A stretch of DNA of 64,000 nucleotides from Saccharopolyspora ipomoeae. Its GTDB lineage: Bacteria > Actinomycetota > Actinomycetes > Mycobacteriales > Pseudonocardiaceae. Within the stretch, counting starts at the first letter, position 1, and each line of letters begins with the position of its first letter. The DNA is taken from contig NZ_JASAOF010000001.1 of assembly GCF_029952525.1 (NCBI RefSeq), positions 434,001 to 498,000 of the forward strand. The letters are read 5' to 3'. The notes under the pieces are model-generated. The model worked only from the letters and a program-made list of their open reading frames with translations, was not told the origin of the DNA and ran no database searches. The translations under genes and the position numbers were made by a program. This document shows positions 35,108 through 47,141 of this stretch, piece by piece.

Positions 35108-35461
35108 TCAGCCGTCGTTGTCGCGGGTTTTCTTGTCCTCGGCGCGGGGTTCGGGTTCGACCGTGACGGTGATGGGGGCCGAGCCCGGGGCGGGGAGGGC
35201 TCGGACGTCCTCGGCGACGCGGTCGGCGGCGGCCATGATGGAGCCGGCGCTGTCGGAGTCGAGGGTGCCGTCGGCGACCGCCTCGGCGATGTCGCGGTGC
35301 AGGGCGACCAGGGCGGTTTCGGCGTCGAGCCGGTTGTGGGCGAGGGCGGCGGCCTTGACCTCGGCGACGCGGGCACCGAGCTGGGCGCGCACCTGCGGAT
35401 CGTCACCGCATCCGACCAGCGCGAACCCGACCAGCACCACCGCGGGCAGCAGCCGGTTCAT
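35108..35461 (-). CDS. Small lipoprotein coupled to the kinase gene
   Basis: A 117-residue predicted lipoprotein with the signal NRLLPAVVLVGFALVGC and cleavage before Cys18. The mature part is one helical domain (ARVAEVKAAALAHNRLDAET) and a charged tail (EPRAEDKKTRDNDG). Its ATG overlaps the kinase stop by 4 bp (ATGA). The tight coupling suggests it senses or tethers something for the kinase. Confidence 0.82.
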   Translation of the reverse strand: MNRLLPAVVLVGFALVGCGDDPQVRAQLGARVAEVKAAALAHNRLDAETALVALHRDIAEAVADGTLDSDSAGSIMAAADRVAEDVRALPAPGSAPITVTVEPEPRAEDKKTRDNDG

Positions 35462-36540
35462 CCGCGCACCAGCCTCTCCAGGTTCTCCAGGTCGGCGGGC
35501 AGCCGGTCCGGCCCGGGGTCTCCGGAAACCGGTGGCAGCTCGGGGGTTTCGGTCGCCGAGGGCCAGAGCACCACGGCCAGCGCGAGGGCCGCGACGACCA
35601 CCAGCACCCCGGCGGCGATCGGCGCCAGCGGCGGCCGCGCGGACTGCTGCTGGACCGGCATCGACTCCGTCGGCGGACGCTGCACCCGCTGCGGCGGAAC
35701 CCGCGGCGGCGCGACGGGCAGGGGCGCCGGGACCGGGGCGAGGACCTCGGTGGTGCGGCCGCTGAGCAGGTCGCCGGCCTGCTCGGCGGTGATCCGGCGC
35801 GCCGGGTCGGCGGCGAGCATCGCCAGCAGCCCGCGCCGCAACCGGGCCGGGATGCCGTAGGGGACCTGCGGCGGGCGGACCAGTCGCGCCACGGCGGCGT
35901 CCGGGCCGCCGGGGTACTCGACCCGTCCGGTCACGCACTCCAGCAGCACCAGCCCGAGCGCGTACACGTCAGCGGGAAATCCCACGTCACCACCGGAAAC
36001 CTGCTCCGGCGCCATGTAGGTGGTGGTGCCGACGACCATTCCGGAGTCGGTCAGCCGACCGGCCGCGTCGGCGAGCCGTGACACCCCGAAGTCGGCGAGG
36101 AACGCGCGCCCGTCGTTGCCGATGAGGACGTTGGTGGGCTTGACGTCGCGGTGCACCACGTCGTTGCCGTGCACGTAGGCCAGCACGTCGGCGAGCTTGC
36201 CGCCGACGTCGGCGACGTCCTCGGGCTGCATCGGGCCGGTCTCGGCGACGTCGGCCAGCGTGCCGCCCTCGACGAGTTCCATGATCAGGAACAGCTCGTC
36301 CTCGTCGGAGCTGAAGTCGTGCACGGTGACCAGGCCCGGGTGGCTCAATCCCGCGAGGATCCTGGCTTCCTCGGCGAAGCGCTTGCGCCCCAGCTCATCG
36401 GTCGCCGAGCGGAACACCTTGGCAGCGACCAACCTCTGCAGTCGGGTGTCCATCGCCCGGTGCACGTCGGCCATCCCACCGCCGCCGATGCGGGAACCCA
36501 GCCGGTACCGCCCGCCCAGCAACGGAGCATCGTCGGTCAT
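35458..36540 (-). CDS. Transmembrane Ser/Thr protein kinase, PknB type
   Basis: A 360-residue kinase. Visible elements are the Gly-rich loop GSRIGGGGMADV, ATP-binding Lys41 (VAAKVF), the catalytic loop HRDVKPTN at 130-137, DFG at 150-152 and TTTYMAPEQVSGG. A Pro-rich juxtamembrane stretch and one transmembrane helix (LAPIAAGVLVVVAALALAVV) follow, then a short Pro/Glu-rich extracellular tail with no PASTA repeats. Sensing may therefore rely on the coupled lipoprotein. Confidence 0.95.
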   Translation of the reverse strand: MTDDAPLLGGRYRLGSRIGGGGMADVHRAMDTRLQRLVAAKVFRSATDELGRKRFAEEARILAGLSHPGLVTVHDFSSDEDELFLIMELVEGGTLADVAETGPMQPEDVADVGGKLADVLAYVHGNDVVHRDVKPTNVLIGNDGRAFLADFGVSRLADAAGRLTDSGMVVGTTTYMAPEQVSGGDVGFPADVYALGLVLLECVTGRVEYPGGPDAAVARLVRPPQVPYGIPARLRRGLLAMLAADPARRITAEQAGDLLSGRTTEVLAPVPAPLPVAPPRVPPQRVQRPPTESMPVQQQSARPPLAPIAAGVLVVVAALALAVVLWPSATETPELPPVSGDPGPDRLPADLENLERLVRG

Positions 36541-36601
36541 GCACCCTCCGAACTCCTCACCCGTTGACCCTATCGGGTGTCGGTCAGGGGTCCAACGACC
36601 G

Positions 36602-36629
36602 GATTGAGCAGGAATCATCATGCTCAACC
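36602..36629 (-). terminator. Hairpin after the TetR gene
   Basis: TTGAGCA and TGCTCAA pair around a 10-base loop just beyond the TetR stop (36636) and before the kinase start. Confidence 0.5.
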
Positions 36630-36635
36630 AGATCT

Positions 36636-37310
36636 TTATCGGCGGGTGATTCCGGACGCGCGGATGCCGGCGAGGATCAGATCGATCCCGGCCAGGAACT
36701 GCTCCCGGTCGTCGTGCTCCCGCAGCTGGTCGGCGACGTCGCGGGTGAACGGGAACTCGGCGGGATCGAGCTGCGACCAGGTGGCCGCGGCGGCGCCGAG
36801 GAAGTCGCCGCGGCTGCCGGTGGGAGCCATCCGCGCGTTGGCGGCGTTCTGGCCGCCGACACCGAGGACGTAGTTGAGCAGCGCGGAAGCCGCGGCGAAC
36901 TCGGCGGCCCGGGGCATGGCGAGAGCCCGGACGTGACCGCCGAGGGTTTCGAAGATCCGCAGCAGCGTCGGGTGGGTCGGGGTGAGCGTGAGCTGCGTGC
37001 CCACCCACGGGTGAGCGTCGATGGCGTCGAATACGGCGAGCGCGACCTCCCGGACGGCGTCGTCGCCTCGGGCGTCGCCGGTGGGGATGACGTCGGCCAG
37101 CACGACCTCGGTCGCGGCGCTGAGCAGCTCGTCCTTTCCCGCGACGTGGTGGTAGAGGGCGCCGGGGCCGGTGCTCAGCTCGCGGCCGAGCCTGCGGAAG
37201 TTCAGGCCCCGCTCCCCCTCGGCGTCGAGGATCGCCACGGCGGCCTCGACGATGCGTTGCCTGGTCAGGGCGTCGGAGCGGCGTCCGGTGTGATGTGCGC
37301 TTCCCGGCAT
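36636..37310 (-). CDS. TetR-family regulator, TetR_C-type
   Basis: A 224-residue TetR: RQRIVEAAVAILDAEGERGL with FRRLGRELSTGPGALYHHVA as the DNA-binding part, close to tetracycline-repressor-like proteins (LYHHVAGKDELL). The helical C-terminal domain has a WVGTQLTLTPTHP stretch. It is divergent from a TetX-like monooxygenase and two perfect operators lie between them, so it probably represses both until its drug-like ligand binds. Confidence 0.93.
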   Translation of the reverse strand: MPGSAHHTGRRSDALTRQRIVEAAVAILDAEGERGLNFRRLGRELSTGPGALYHHVAGKDELLSAATEVVLADVIPTGDARGDDAVREVALAVFDAIDAHPWVGTQLTLTPTHPTLLRIFETLGGHVRALAMPRAAEFAAASALLNYVLGVGGQNAANARMAPTGSRGDFLGAAAATWSQLDPAEFPFTRDVADQLREHDDREQFLAGIDLILAGIRASGITRR

Positions 37311-37329
37311 GGGTCCATCTTGACACACG

Positions 37330-37368
37330 TTGGAACGTCGTTCCAAACTCGGATGGAACAGCGTTCCA
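37330..37368. promoter_or_regulatory. Two TetR-type operators
   Basis: TTGGAACGTCGTTCCAA (37330-37346) and TGGAACAGCGTTCCA (37354-37368) are both perfect palindromes with consensus GGAACNNCGTTCC. Their centres are 23 bp apart. They fill the space between the divergent TetR and monooxygenase genes and abut the AAAGGAGG ribosome-binding site of the latter. Confidence 0.88.
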
Positions 37369-37379
37369 AAGGAGGCGTC

Positions 37380-38474
37380 ATGACACCACCGATCACCATC
37401 GTCGGAGCAGCGCTCGGCGGGCTCGTCCTCGCCCGCGTCCTGCAGGTCCACGGCATCCCCGTCACCGTCTACGAAGGCGAGGACTCGCCCACCGCCCGCG
37501 GCCAGGGCGGCATGCTCGACATCCACGACACCGACGGACAGCTCGCGCTCAAGGACGCGGGCCTGTTCGACGAGTTCCAGCAGCTGATCTTCGAAGGCGC
37601 CGAGGCCACCCGCGTGCTGGGCACCGACGGCGCGGTGCTGCTCGACCAGCCCGACGACGGCCTGGGCAGACGCCCGGAGGTCCGTCGCGGCGCCCTGCGC
37701 CGGATGCTGCTCGACTCGCTACCGCCCGGGACCGTCCGCTGGGGGCACAAGCTCGCCTCGGTCCGCCCGCTCGGCGGCGGGAGGCACGAGCTCACCTTCG
37801 CCCACGGCGCGAGAACGACCTCGGAGCTCCTGGTCGGCGCCGACGGCGCGTGGTCCCGCGTCCGCCCGCTGCTGTCGCCGGCCACCCCCGCCTACGCCGG
37901 CGTGGTGTTCGTCGAGACGTACCTGCTCGACGCCGACACCCGCCACCCCGCCACGGCTCGGGCCGTCGGCGACGGTTCCCTGTTCGTCCCCTCACCGGGC
38001 AAGGGCATCGCCGCCCACCGCGAACCCGGCGGCACCCTGCACACCTACGCCCAGCTGCGCGTCCCCCAGGAGTGGATCGACTCGACCACCCCGCTCCGCG
38101 ACCGGGTCGCCGCCGAATTCGACGGCTGGGCACCGGAACTCCGCGCCCTGATCACCGACGGCGACACCGCCCCGGTGCTGCGACCGCTGCACACCCTGCC
38201 CGACGACCACCGCTGGGACCACGCACCGGGTGTCACGCTCATCGGCGACGCCGCCCACCTCATGGTCCCGGCAGGCGAAGGTGCCAACCTCGCCCTGCAC
38301 GACGGCGCCGAGCTCGCCAAAGCCCTCACCACCCACGACGACCCCGACACCGCGATCGCAGTCTTCGAGCAGGAGATGTTCACCCGAAGCCACGCCACAG
38401 CCCCGGAATCCCGCGACGTCCTCAACCTCTGCCTCAGCACCCCGAACAACATCATCACCCTGTTCACGAGCTGA
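37380..38474 (+). CDS. FAD-dependent monooxygenase, TetX/PHBH family
   Basis: A 364-residue flavoprotein. The N-terminal FAD-binding motif is variant (VGAALGGLVLARVLQVHGI), followed by ARGQGGMLDIH, LLVGADGAWSRVRPL (DG motif) and GVTLIGDAAHLMVPAGEGAN (FAD ribose-binding GD). TetX-type enzymes hydroxylate tetracyclines and other aromatic compounds. AAAGGAGG lies close to the ATG. The neighbouring TetR and operators suggest induction by the substrate. Confidence 0.93.
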   Translation: MTPPITIVGAALGGLVLARVLQVHGIPVTVYEGEDSPTARGQGGMLDIHDTDGQLALKDAGLFDEFQQLIFEGAEATRVLGTDGAVLLDQPDDGLGRRPEVRRGALRRMLLDSLPPGTVRWGHKLASVRPLGGGRHELTFAHGARTTSELLVGADGAWSRVRPLLSPATPAYAGVVFVETYLLDADTRHPATARAVGDGSLFVPSPGKGIAAHREPGGTLHTYAQLRVPQEWIDSTTPLRDRVAAEFDGWAPELRALITDGDTAPVLRPLHTLPDDHRWDHAPGVTLIGDAAHLMVPAGEGANLALHDGAELAKALTTHDDPDTAIAVFEQEMFTRSHATAPESRDVLNLCLSTPNNIITLFTS

Positions 38475-38484
38475 CGTTTCGAGA

Positions 38485-38518
38485 GTGGGGAAGTTTTCAT
38501 GAAAACTGCGCTCCCCCA
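38485..38518. repeat. RF2 palindrome, copy 4
   Basis: GTGGGG arm, AGTTTTCATGAAAACT core (38492-38507) and CCCCCAC arm. It lies just after the monooxygenase stop and fits a terminator. Confidence 0.85.
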
Positions 38519-38632
38519 CCCCACGAGAGTTCGGAGACCCGAGATCGACCGAAGGTGTGGTGATCGTGCCGTATCCGGTGGTTCCCGAGGTCCGGGTGTA
38601 TTTCCTGAGGGGTTCCTCTCCTCTATCCGAGC

Positions 38633-39502
38633 ATGGAACAGTCTGACTTCGCGGCGCTGTGCGACGAGCACGGGTTGTTGACCAGAAGAAGCGCGGCGGC
38701 CGCAGGTGTGAAGGACCGGGACCTGCGGAGCCCGGAAATCGTGCGGGTGCTTCCCGGCGTGTACGCGTTGAGGGGGACTCGGCTGACCCATCGGCTGAAA
38801 TGCCTCGCCGCCTCGAAGGGCTTGCCTCCGGAAGCTGTGCTCACCGGGCTGTCGGCGGCGACGTTGCACGGTGCTGATGGACTCGCCGACTTCCGGACGC
38901 CCGTCGATGTGCTCGTGCCCCGACCGGCCGGGCCGCATCGCAGGAAAGGTCTGGACTGCTCGGCCTCGCGCACCTACGAGTTCGAGTACGCGCCCTGGAA
39001 CGGGATCAACCTGGCGAACATCGATCGCGCCGCTTTCGACCTGCTCAGGAAGGGGCCGATCACGATGTCGGTGGCGCGTTGCGACGCCCTCCTGCACCAG
39101 GGACTGATCACGTCACGCGCGATCGGCGAGTTCATGCGCGGCCGGAGGGACGACGGCGTGCGCAAAGCCCGATACCGGTTTGCGCTGCTGGACGGACGCG
39201 CGGAGTCCATCCCCGAGTCCGTGCTGCGCGTCGAACTCGCGCTGCTCGGTTTCACTCCCGTGCCGCAACACGAGGTCTGGGTCAACGGCAGGCTCCTCGC
39301 CCGGCTCGATCTGGCATTCGTCGATCAACGAGTCGCAGTGGAGTACGACGGGCAGTGGCACGGAAACCACGCTCAGATCAAGAGGGACCGCGCTCGACGC
39401 GCTCGCCTCACCGAGGCCGGGTGGACGGTGATCGTCGTGACCCACGACCAACTCCAGCACTCACTCCACGCGGTCATCGACCGAATCCGAATTTCCCTCT
39501 GA
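38633..39502 (+). CDS. AbiEi-type antitoxin domain protein with DUF559 nuclease-like domain
   Basis: A 289-residue protein. The N-terminus (DEHGLLTRRSAAAAGVKDRD with VYALRG) resembles the type IV AbiEi winged helix. The C-terminus has a DUF559/very-short-patch-repair-like endonuclease signature: LARLDLAFVDQRVAVEYDGQ, HGNHAQIKRDRARRARL and WTVIVVTHDQL. Such proteins are common in actinobacteria without a partner toxin. The DNA-cleavage role is inferred from fold. Confidence 0.87.
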   Translation: MEQSDFAALCDEHGLLTRRSAAAAGVKDRDLRSPEIVRVLPGVYALRGTRLTHRLKCLAASKGLPPEAVLTGLSAATLHGADGLADFRTPVDVLVPRPAGPHRRKGLDCSASRTYEFEYAPWNGINLANIDRAAFDLLRKGPITMSVARCDALLHQGLITSRAIGEFMRGRRDDGVRKARYRFALLDGRAESIPESVLRVELALLGFTPVPQHEVWVNGRLLARLDLAFVDQRVAVEYDGQWHGNHAQIKRDRARRARLTEAGWTVIVVTHDQLQHSLHAVIDRIRISL

Positions 39503-39512
39503 TCACGGGACA

Positions 39513-39526
39513 GTTTTCATGAAAAC
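39513..39526. repeat. RF2 palindrome, copy 5 (with RF1-like flank)
   Basis: GTTTTCATGAAAAC preceded by CGGGACA, so its left side reads GGGACAGTTTT exactly as the RF1 outer arm does. Confidence 0.85.
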
Positions 39527-39546
39527 CTCACCTCTACTACGTGGAC

Positions 39547-39566
39547 GAAGTTTTCATGAAAACTTC
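39547..39566. repeat. RF2 palindrome, copy 6
   Basis: GAAGTTTTCATGAAAACTTC, perfect over 20 bp. Its flanks (GTGGAC left, CCCTCCCCACC right) match copy 8 in reverse orientation. Confidence 0.87.
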
Positions 39567-39667
39567 CCTCCCCACCATGAGACACGACTCTGGAAAACGC
39601 TGTGTCAGGTTCACGGATTCGCGTGCTCACCAGGTGTTTTGAGCGGCTCGGGGGTTGGTGTTGGGGA

Positions 39668-39682
39668 AGTTTTCATGAAAAC
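39668..39682. repeat. RF2 palindrome, copy 7
   Basis: AGTTTTCATGAAAAC, with GGGGA to the left and GTTCC to the right, imperfect outside the core. Confidence 0.82.
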
Positions 39683-39702
39683 GTTCCGTTTGTTGAGTGG
39701 GG

Positions 39703-39722
39703 GAAGTTTTCATGAAAACTTC
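39703..39722. repeat. RF2 palindrome, copy 8
   Basis: GAAGTTTTCATGAAAACTTC, perfect over 20 bp, with GTGGG and CCCAC outer flanks. Confidence 0.87.
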
Positions 39723-39774
39723 GTCCGACCCACCATGGGACGGGAGGGTTGGGATCCGTTGGGTGGTGCGAAAC

Positions 39775-39803
39775 GGGGGCGTCCTCTTGGTGAGGACGCC
39801 CCC
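39775..39803 (-). terminator. pyr operon terminator
   Basis: GGGGGCGTCCTC, loop TTGGT, GAGGACGCCCCC: a perfect 12-bp stem 21 bp past the pyrF stop. Confidence 0.88.
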
Positions 39804-39823
39804 GATCGGACCGGACCCGAGGG

Positions 39824-40677
39824 TCAGAGGTGGAGCTGGTGGTCGATGTCCTCGGCGAGGCGGGCGTGGGTGTCCCGGAGGGACTTCACGCCGGGGCCGT
39901 GGCGGAGGACGTCTCGCGACGTCGTCGGGAGGACGTGCGGCAGGGCCCGGCCGAAGACGGCTTTCAGGTCTTCGAGCGTGGCGCCCTGAGCTCCGAGACC
40001 CGGGGCGAGGATGGGGCCGTTGAGGTCGGAGAAGTCGAGCTCTCCCGCCGGGATGGTGGCTCCGGCCACCACGCCGACGTGCCCCATCGGGGTCTTGCCC
40101 AGGTTGGTCTCGGCGGCCGAGTCCACGATGTACTGGCCGACCGTGTCGCCGCTGCCGTGGACCGACTGCTGCAGGCCCACGCCCTCCGGGTTCGACGTGC
40201 GGGCCAGCACGAACACGCCCTTGCCGTTCTGCTCGGCCATGCCGATGGCCGGGGCCAGCGAACCGTAGCCGAGGTACGGCGAGACCGTGATCGCGTCGGC
40301 GGCCAGCGGGGCGTGCTCGTCGAGGTACGCCATCGCGTAGGCCGTCATCGTCGAGCCGATGTCGCCGCGCTTGACGTCCAGCAGCACCAGCGCACCGGCC
40401 TGCTGCGACTCGGCGATCACCTTCTCCAGCACCGCGACACCGGCCGACCCGTAGGACTCGAAGAACGCCGACTGCGGCTTGAGCAGCGCCACCCGGTCGG
40501 CCAGCGCCTCCACCACCGTCATCGCGAAGCGCTCCAGCGCCTGCGGGCTCTCCCCCAGCTGCCACGCGTGCAGCAGCGACGGGTGCGGGTCGATGCCCAC
40601 GCACAGCGGCCCGCGCCGGCTCACCGCGTCGGTGAGCCGGGCGCCGAACCCCGCGCGCAGCGGCGCGTCAGCCATCG

Positions 40678-40681
<4 letters not shown>
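39824..40681 (-). CDS. pyrF: Orotidine 5'-phosphate decarboxylase
   Basis: A 285-residue type 2 PyrF, the last step to [27 protein letters not shown] and the catalytic [12 protein letters not shown] are clear, as is [11 protein letters not shown] near the phosphate site. The GTG at 40681 overlaps the carB stop by 4 bp (GTGA); ATG 40675 is an alternative. It ends the pyr operon. Confidence 0.97.
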
Positions 40682-43991
<3,310 letters not shown>

Positions 43992-43992
<1 letters not shown>

Positions 43993-45113
43993 TACCGAGC
44001 CTCGCTCATCAGGTCAACGAACTTGTCGAACAGGGGCGCGGCGTCGTGCGGACCCGCTGCCGCCTCGGGGTGGTACTGGACGGAGAAGGCCGGGCCGCTG
44101 AGCAGCCGCAGGCCCTCGACGGCACCGTCGTTGGCGCAGTGGTGCGAGACGATCGCGCGGCCGAAGTCGGTGTCGAACTCCTCGCCCGGCTCGCCCTCCA
44201 CGGCGAACCCGTGGTTCTGCGCGGTGATCGCGACCTTGCCGGTCTCCTGGTCGATGACCGGGATGTTGATGCCGCGGTGGCCGTACTGCAGCTTGTAGGT
44301 GCCGCGGCCCAGCGCGCGGCCGAGCACCTGGTTGCCGAAGCAGATGCCGAACAGCGGCAGCTTGCGGTCCAGTACCTGGCGGGTCAGCTCGACCTGCGCG
44401 TCGGTGGTCGCCGGGTCACCGGGACCGTTGGACAGGAACAACCCGTCCGGCGCGATCTCCAGGATCTCGTCCATCGTGGACGCCAGCGGCATCACGTGGA
44501 TCTCGATGCCCCGCTGGGCCATCATCCGCGGCGTGTTCGCCTTGATGCCCATGTCCAGGGCCGCGACCCTGAACCGCTTCCGGCCCTCGGCCGGGATCAC
44601 GTAGGTCTCACCGGTGGTGACGTCGCCCGCCAGGGACGCGCCGACCATGCCCGAGGAGTCCTTCACCGCGGCCACCATCTGCTCGTCGGAGCCCAGTTCC
44701 GGGCCCGAGAAGATGCCGCCGCGCATCGCCCCCAGCTCCCGCACGTGGCGGGTCAGGGTGCGGGTGTCGATCCCGGAGATGCCGACGACGCCCTGCTCGG
44801 TCAGCTCGTCGTCGAGGCTGCGGGTGGAGCGCCAGTTCGACGCCCGGCGGGCGGGCTCGCGCACGGCGTAGCCGGCGACCCAGATCTTGTCGGACTCGTC
44901 GTCCTCGTCGTTCCAGCCGGTGTTGCCGATCTGCGGAGCCGTCTGCACCACGATCTGGCGGTGGTAGGACGGGTCGGTCAGCGTCTCCTGGTAGCCGGTC
45001 ATGCCGGTGGTGAACACGACCTCACCGAGGGTGCGGCCCACCTTGCCGTAGGCCTCCCCGCGGAAGATTCGGCCGTCCTCCAGCACCAGCGCGGCCGGGG
45101 TGTGCGCGGTCAT
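43992..45113 (-). CDS. carA: Carbamoyl-phosphate synthase small subunit
   Basis: A 373-residue glutaminase subunit. The class I amidotransferase site is [16 protein letters not shown] with the catalytic Cys, and the His/Glu pair is in [13 protein letters not shown]. The N-terminal domain includes [28 protein letters not shown] sits just before the ATG at 45113. It follows the PH-like gene by 71 bp. Confidence 0.98.
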
Positions 45114-45184
45114 TTGTCCTCCTGTGCTGGTGTGGGGGTACCCCACACCCCGGTCGGTCGGATGAACAGCTTCGCGATCGTCGT

Positions 45185-45703
45185 TCATCCGTCCTCCCCG
45201 TGGTTCGAAGTCTGAGCGGGCAGGGCGCGAACCGCCTCGACCCACTCGGTCTGTGCTTGCTTGTCGTCGCCGCGGAATCCGGTGTCCAGCAGCTGTTCGC
45301 CGAGCCGCCAGGTCACCACCACCAGTCCTGCGCCGGGCACGACCTTGTTGGCCAGCTTGTGGTCCAACCGGGCGTCCACCACGGACTCGGCGGGGATCCA
45401 CACCGCCGAGGCACCGTCGCGCTCGATCAGCAGGCCGGTGGCGTGCAGGTGCGCGGTGCCGTTGGCGCGGTGCCCGATGTCGCCGACCGCGATGCGGTCC
45501 TGCCAGTCATCGGCCTTGGTCGTGCCGATGTACATGCCGGTGGCGGGGGTGAGGGTCTCGGCGCCGGGGTCGGCCGGCCGCTCCGGGAACGGAGGCAGCT
45601 CGGCCTCCTGTCGTCGCGCTCGGGCCAGCCAGCCGCGTCGCATCCCGAAGAACACCAGCGCCGCCAGCGCGGCGAGCGCGAGCACCCACAGCGTGCGTTC
45701 CAT
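45185..45703 (-). CDS. Membrane-anchored PH-like domain protein of the pyr operon
   Basis: A 172-residue protein with one N-terminal helix ([17 protein letters not shown]), a basic loop ([11 protein letters not shown]), and a beta-rich domain with [20 protein letters not shown] and [20 protein letters not shown] that resembles bacterial PH domains. A homologue commonly sits between pyrC and carA in actinobacteria. Its ATG shares one base with the pyrC stop. Function unknown; possibly a membrane anchor for pyrimidine enzymes. Confidence 0.8.
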   Translation of the reverse strand: MERTLWVLALAALAALVFFGMRRGWLARARRQEAELPPFPERPADPGAETLTPATGMYIGTTKADDWQDRIAVGDIGHRANGTAHLHATGLLIERDGASAVWIPAESVVDARLDHKLANKVVPGAGLVVVTWRLGEQLLDTGFRGDDKQAQTEWVEAVRALPAQTSNHGEDG

Positions 45704-47001
45704 CAGCGCCTCACCTTGCCCTCGTGCGCGGTGATCGCACCGCGCAGCAACGTCGCGACGACCCGACCGGGCAGCCGCATCCCTTCGAAGGGGGAGTTCT
45801 GTCCCAGGCTCGCGAGCTCGGCGGCGCGCACCGTCCACTCGGCGTCCGGGTCCACCAGCGCGAGGGTGGCGGGCTCGCCGACGGCGATCGGCCGCCCCTG
45901 GTCGGTCAGGCCGGCGATCTCGGCGGGGCGCTCGGAGAGCACCCGCGCCACACCGCGCCAGTCCAGCAGGCCGGAGCGCACCATCGTCCGCGTCACGATG
46001 CCCAGCGCGGTCTGCAGGCCCAGCATGCCCGGTTTGGCCGCGGACCACTCGCAGTCCTTGTCCTGGGCGGCGTGCGGGGCGTGGTCGGTGGCCACGCAGT
46101 CCACGGTCCCGTCGGCCAGCGCCCGGCGCAGCGCCAGCGCGTCGTCGTCGGTGCGCAGCGGCGGGTTGACCTTGTTGACCGGGTCGTAGGTCTGCAGCCG
46201 CTCGTCGGTGAGCAGCAGGTGGTGCGGCGTCACCTCGGCCGAGACCGAGCCGCCGGTCTCGCGGCCCTTGAAGAACCGCAGCAGCTCGGCGGTGCCCGCG
46301 GTGGAGACGTGGCAGACGTGCAGCGTGCCTCCGGTGTGCGCGGCCAGCAGGCAGTCCCGCGCGACGATCGACTCCTCGGCCGGGGCGGGCCAGCCCGCCA
46401 GACCCAGCCGGGCGGCGTTGGGGCCCTCGTGGGCCTGCGCGCCGACGGTCAGCCGCGGTTCCTCGGCGTGCTGGGCGACGAGCCCGCCGAACGAGCGGGT
46501 GTACTCCAGCGCCCGGCGCATCAGCAGCGGGTCGTGCACGCACTTGCCGTCGTCGGAGAAGACCCGCACCTCGGCGGCGGAGTGGCGCATGGTGCCCAGC
46601 TCGGCGAGCTTCTCCCCTGCCAGGCCGACGGTGACCGCGCCGACCGGGTGCACGTCGACCAGGCCGATCTCGCGGCCCCGGCGCCACACGTGCTCGACGA
46701 TCACCGCGTTGTCGGCGACCGGGTCGGTGTTGGCCATCGCGAACACGGCCGTGTAGCCGCCCAGCGCCGCGGCCGCCGAGCCGGTCTCGATCGTCTCGGC
46801 GTCCTCCCGGCCCGGCTCGCGCAGGTGGGTGTGCAGGTCCACGAAACCGGGCAGCGCGACGGCCCCGGAGCCGTGGACGATCTCGTCGGCGTCGGCGGAC
46901 AGCTCCGCGCCGATCTCGGCGATGAGCCCGTCCTCGACGAGCACGTCGACCGGCTCGCCCTCGCCGTAGGGGCGCACGTCCTTGATCAGTACCCGGCTCA
47001 T
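45703..47001 (-). CDS. pyrC: Dihydroorotase
   Basis: A 432-residue class I dihydroorotase. Zinc-binding motifs are [14 protein letters not shown] and HVCHVST, plus [13 protein letters not shown] with the catalytic Asp. The ATG at 47001 overlaps the stop of the small upstream ORF by 4 bp (ATGA) and has AGGCGGG in front. A TTG two codons upstream is less likely. Confidence 0.97.
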   Translation of the reverse strand: MSRVLIKDVRPYGEGEPVDVLVEDGLIAEIGAELSADADEIVHGSGAVALPGFVDLHTHLREPGREDAETIETGSAAAALGGYTAVFAMANTDPVADNAVIVEHVWRRGREIGLVDVHPVGAVTVGLAGEKLAELGTMRHSAAEVRVFSDDGKCVHDPLLMRRALEYTRSFGGLVAQHAEEPRLTVGAQAHEGPNAARLGLAGWPAPAEESIVARDCLLAAHTGGTLHVCHVSTAGTAELLRFFKGRETGGSVSAEVTPHHLLLTDERLQTYDPVNKVNPPLRTDDDALALRRALADGTVDCVATDHAPHAAQDKDCEWSAAKPGMLGLQTALGIVTRTMVRSGLLDWRGVARVLSERPAEIAGLTDQGRPIAVGEPATLALVDPDAEWTVRAAELASLGQNSPFEGMRLPGRVVATLLRGAITAHEGKVRR

Positions 47002-47141
47002 GCGCAACCCGCCTCTCCGCGATTCACAGTTGTGGTTTCGTACCGCTCAACGTCTCGATTCGCGGCTTCTCGTGGTCGGCTCGCGTCACGTTCCCCTGAG
47101 GTGAGGTCGAGCACGGCTGAAGTGGCGACAAGAGCGCTCAT
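46998..47141 (-). CDS. Small translationally coupled ORF between pyrB and pyrC
   Basis: A 47-residue ORF. Its ATG overlaps the pyrB stop (ATGA) and its stop overlaps the pyrC ATG (ATGA), so the three genes form an unbroken chain of coupled starts. GAGAGGAG lies 8 bp before the ATG. The product starts [20 protein letters not shown] and ends with a charged [18 protein letters not shown] stretch, with no membrane segment. Many actinobacteria join pyrB and pyrC directly. It may be a real microprotein or only a device that keeps ribosomes coupled. Confidence 0.6.
   Translation of the reverse strand: MSALVATSAVLDLTSGERDASRPREAANRDVERYETTTVNRGEAGCA

Larger units (their letters stand above)
39503..39823. 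other. Intergenic region with four RF2 copies and the pyrF terminator
   Basis: About 320 bp between convergent genes. It is packed with four RF2 palindromes (39513, 39547, 39668, 39703) and one hairpin at 39775-39803. No coding sequence is seen. It is the right boundary of island 1. Confidence 0.7.
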
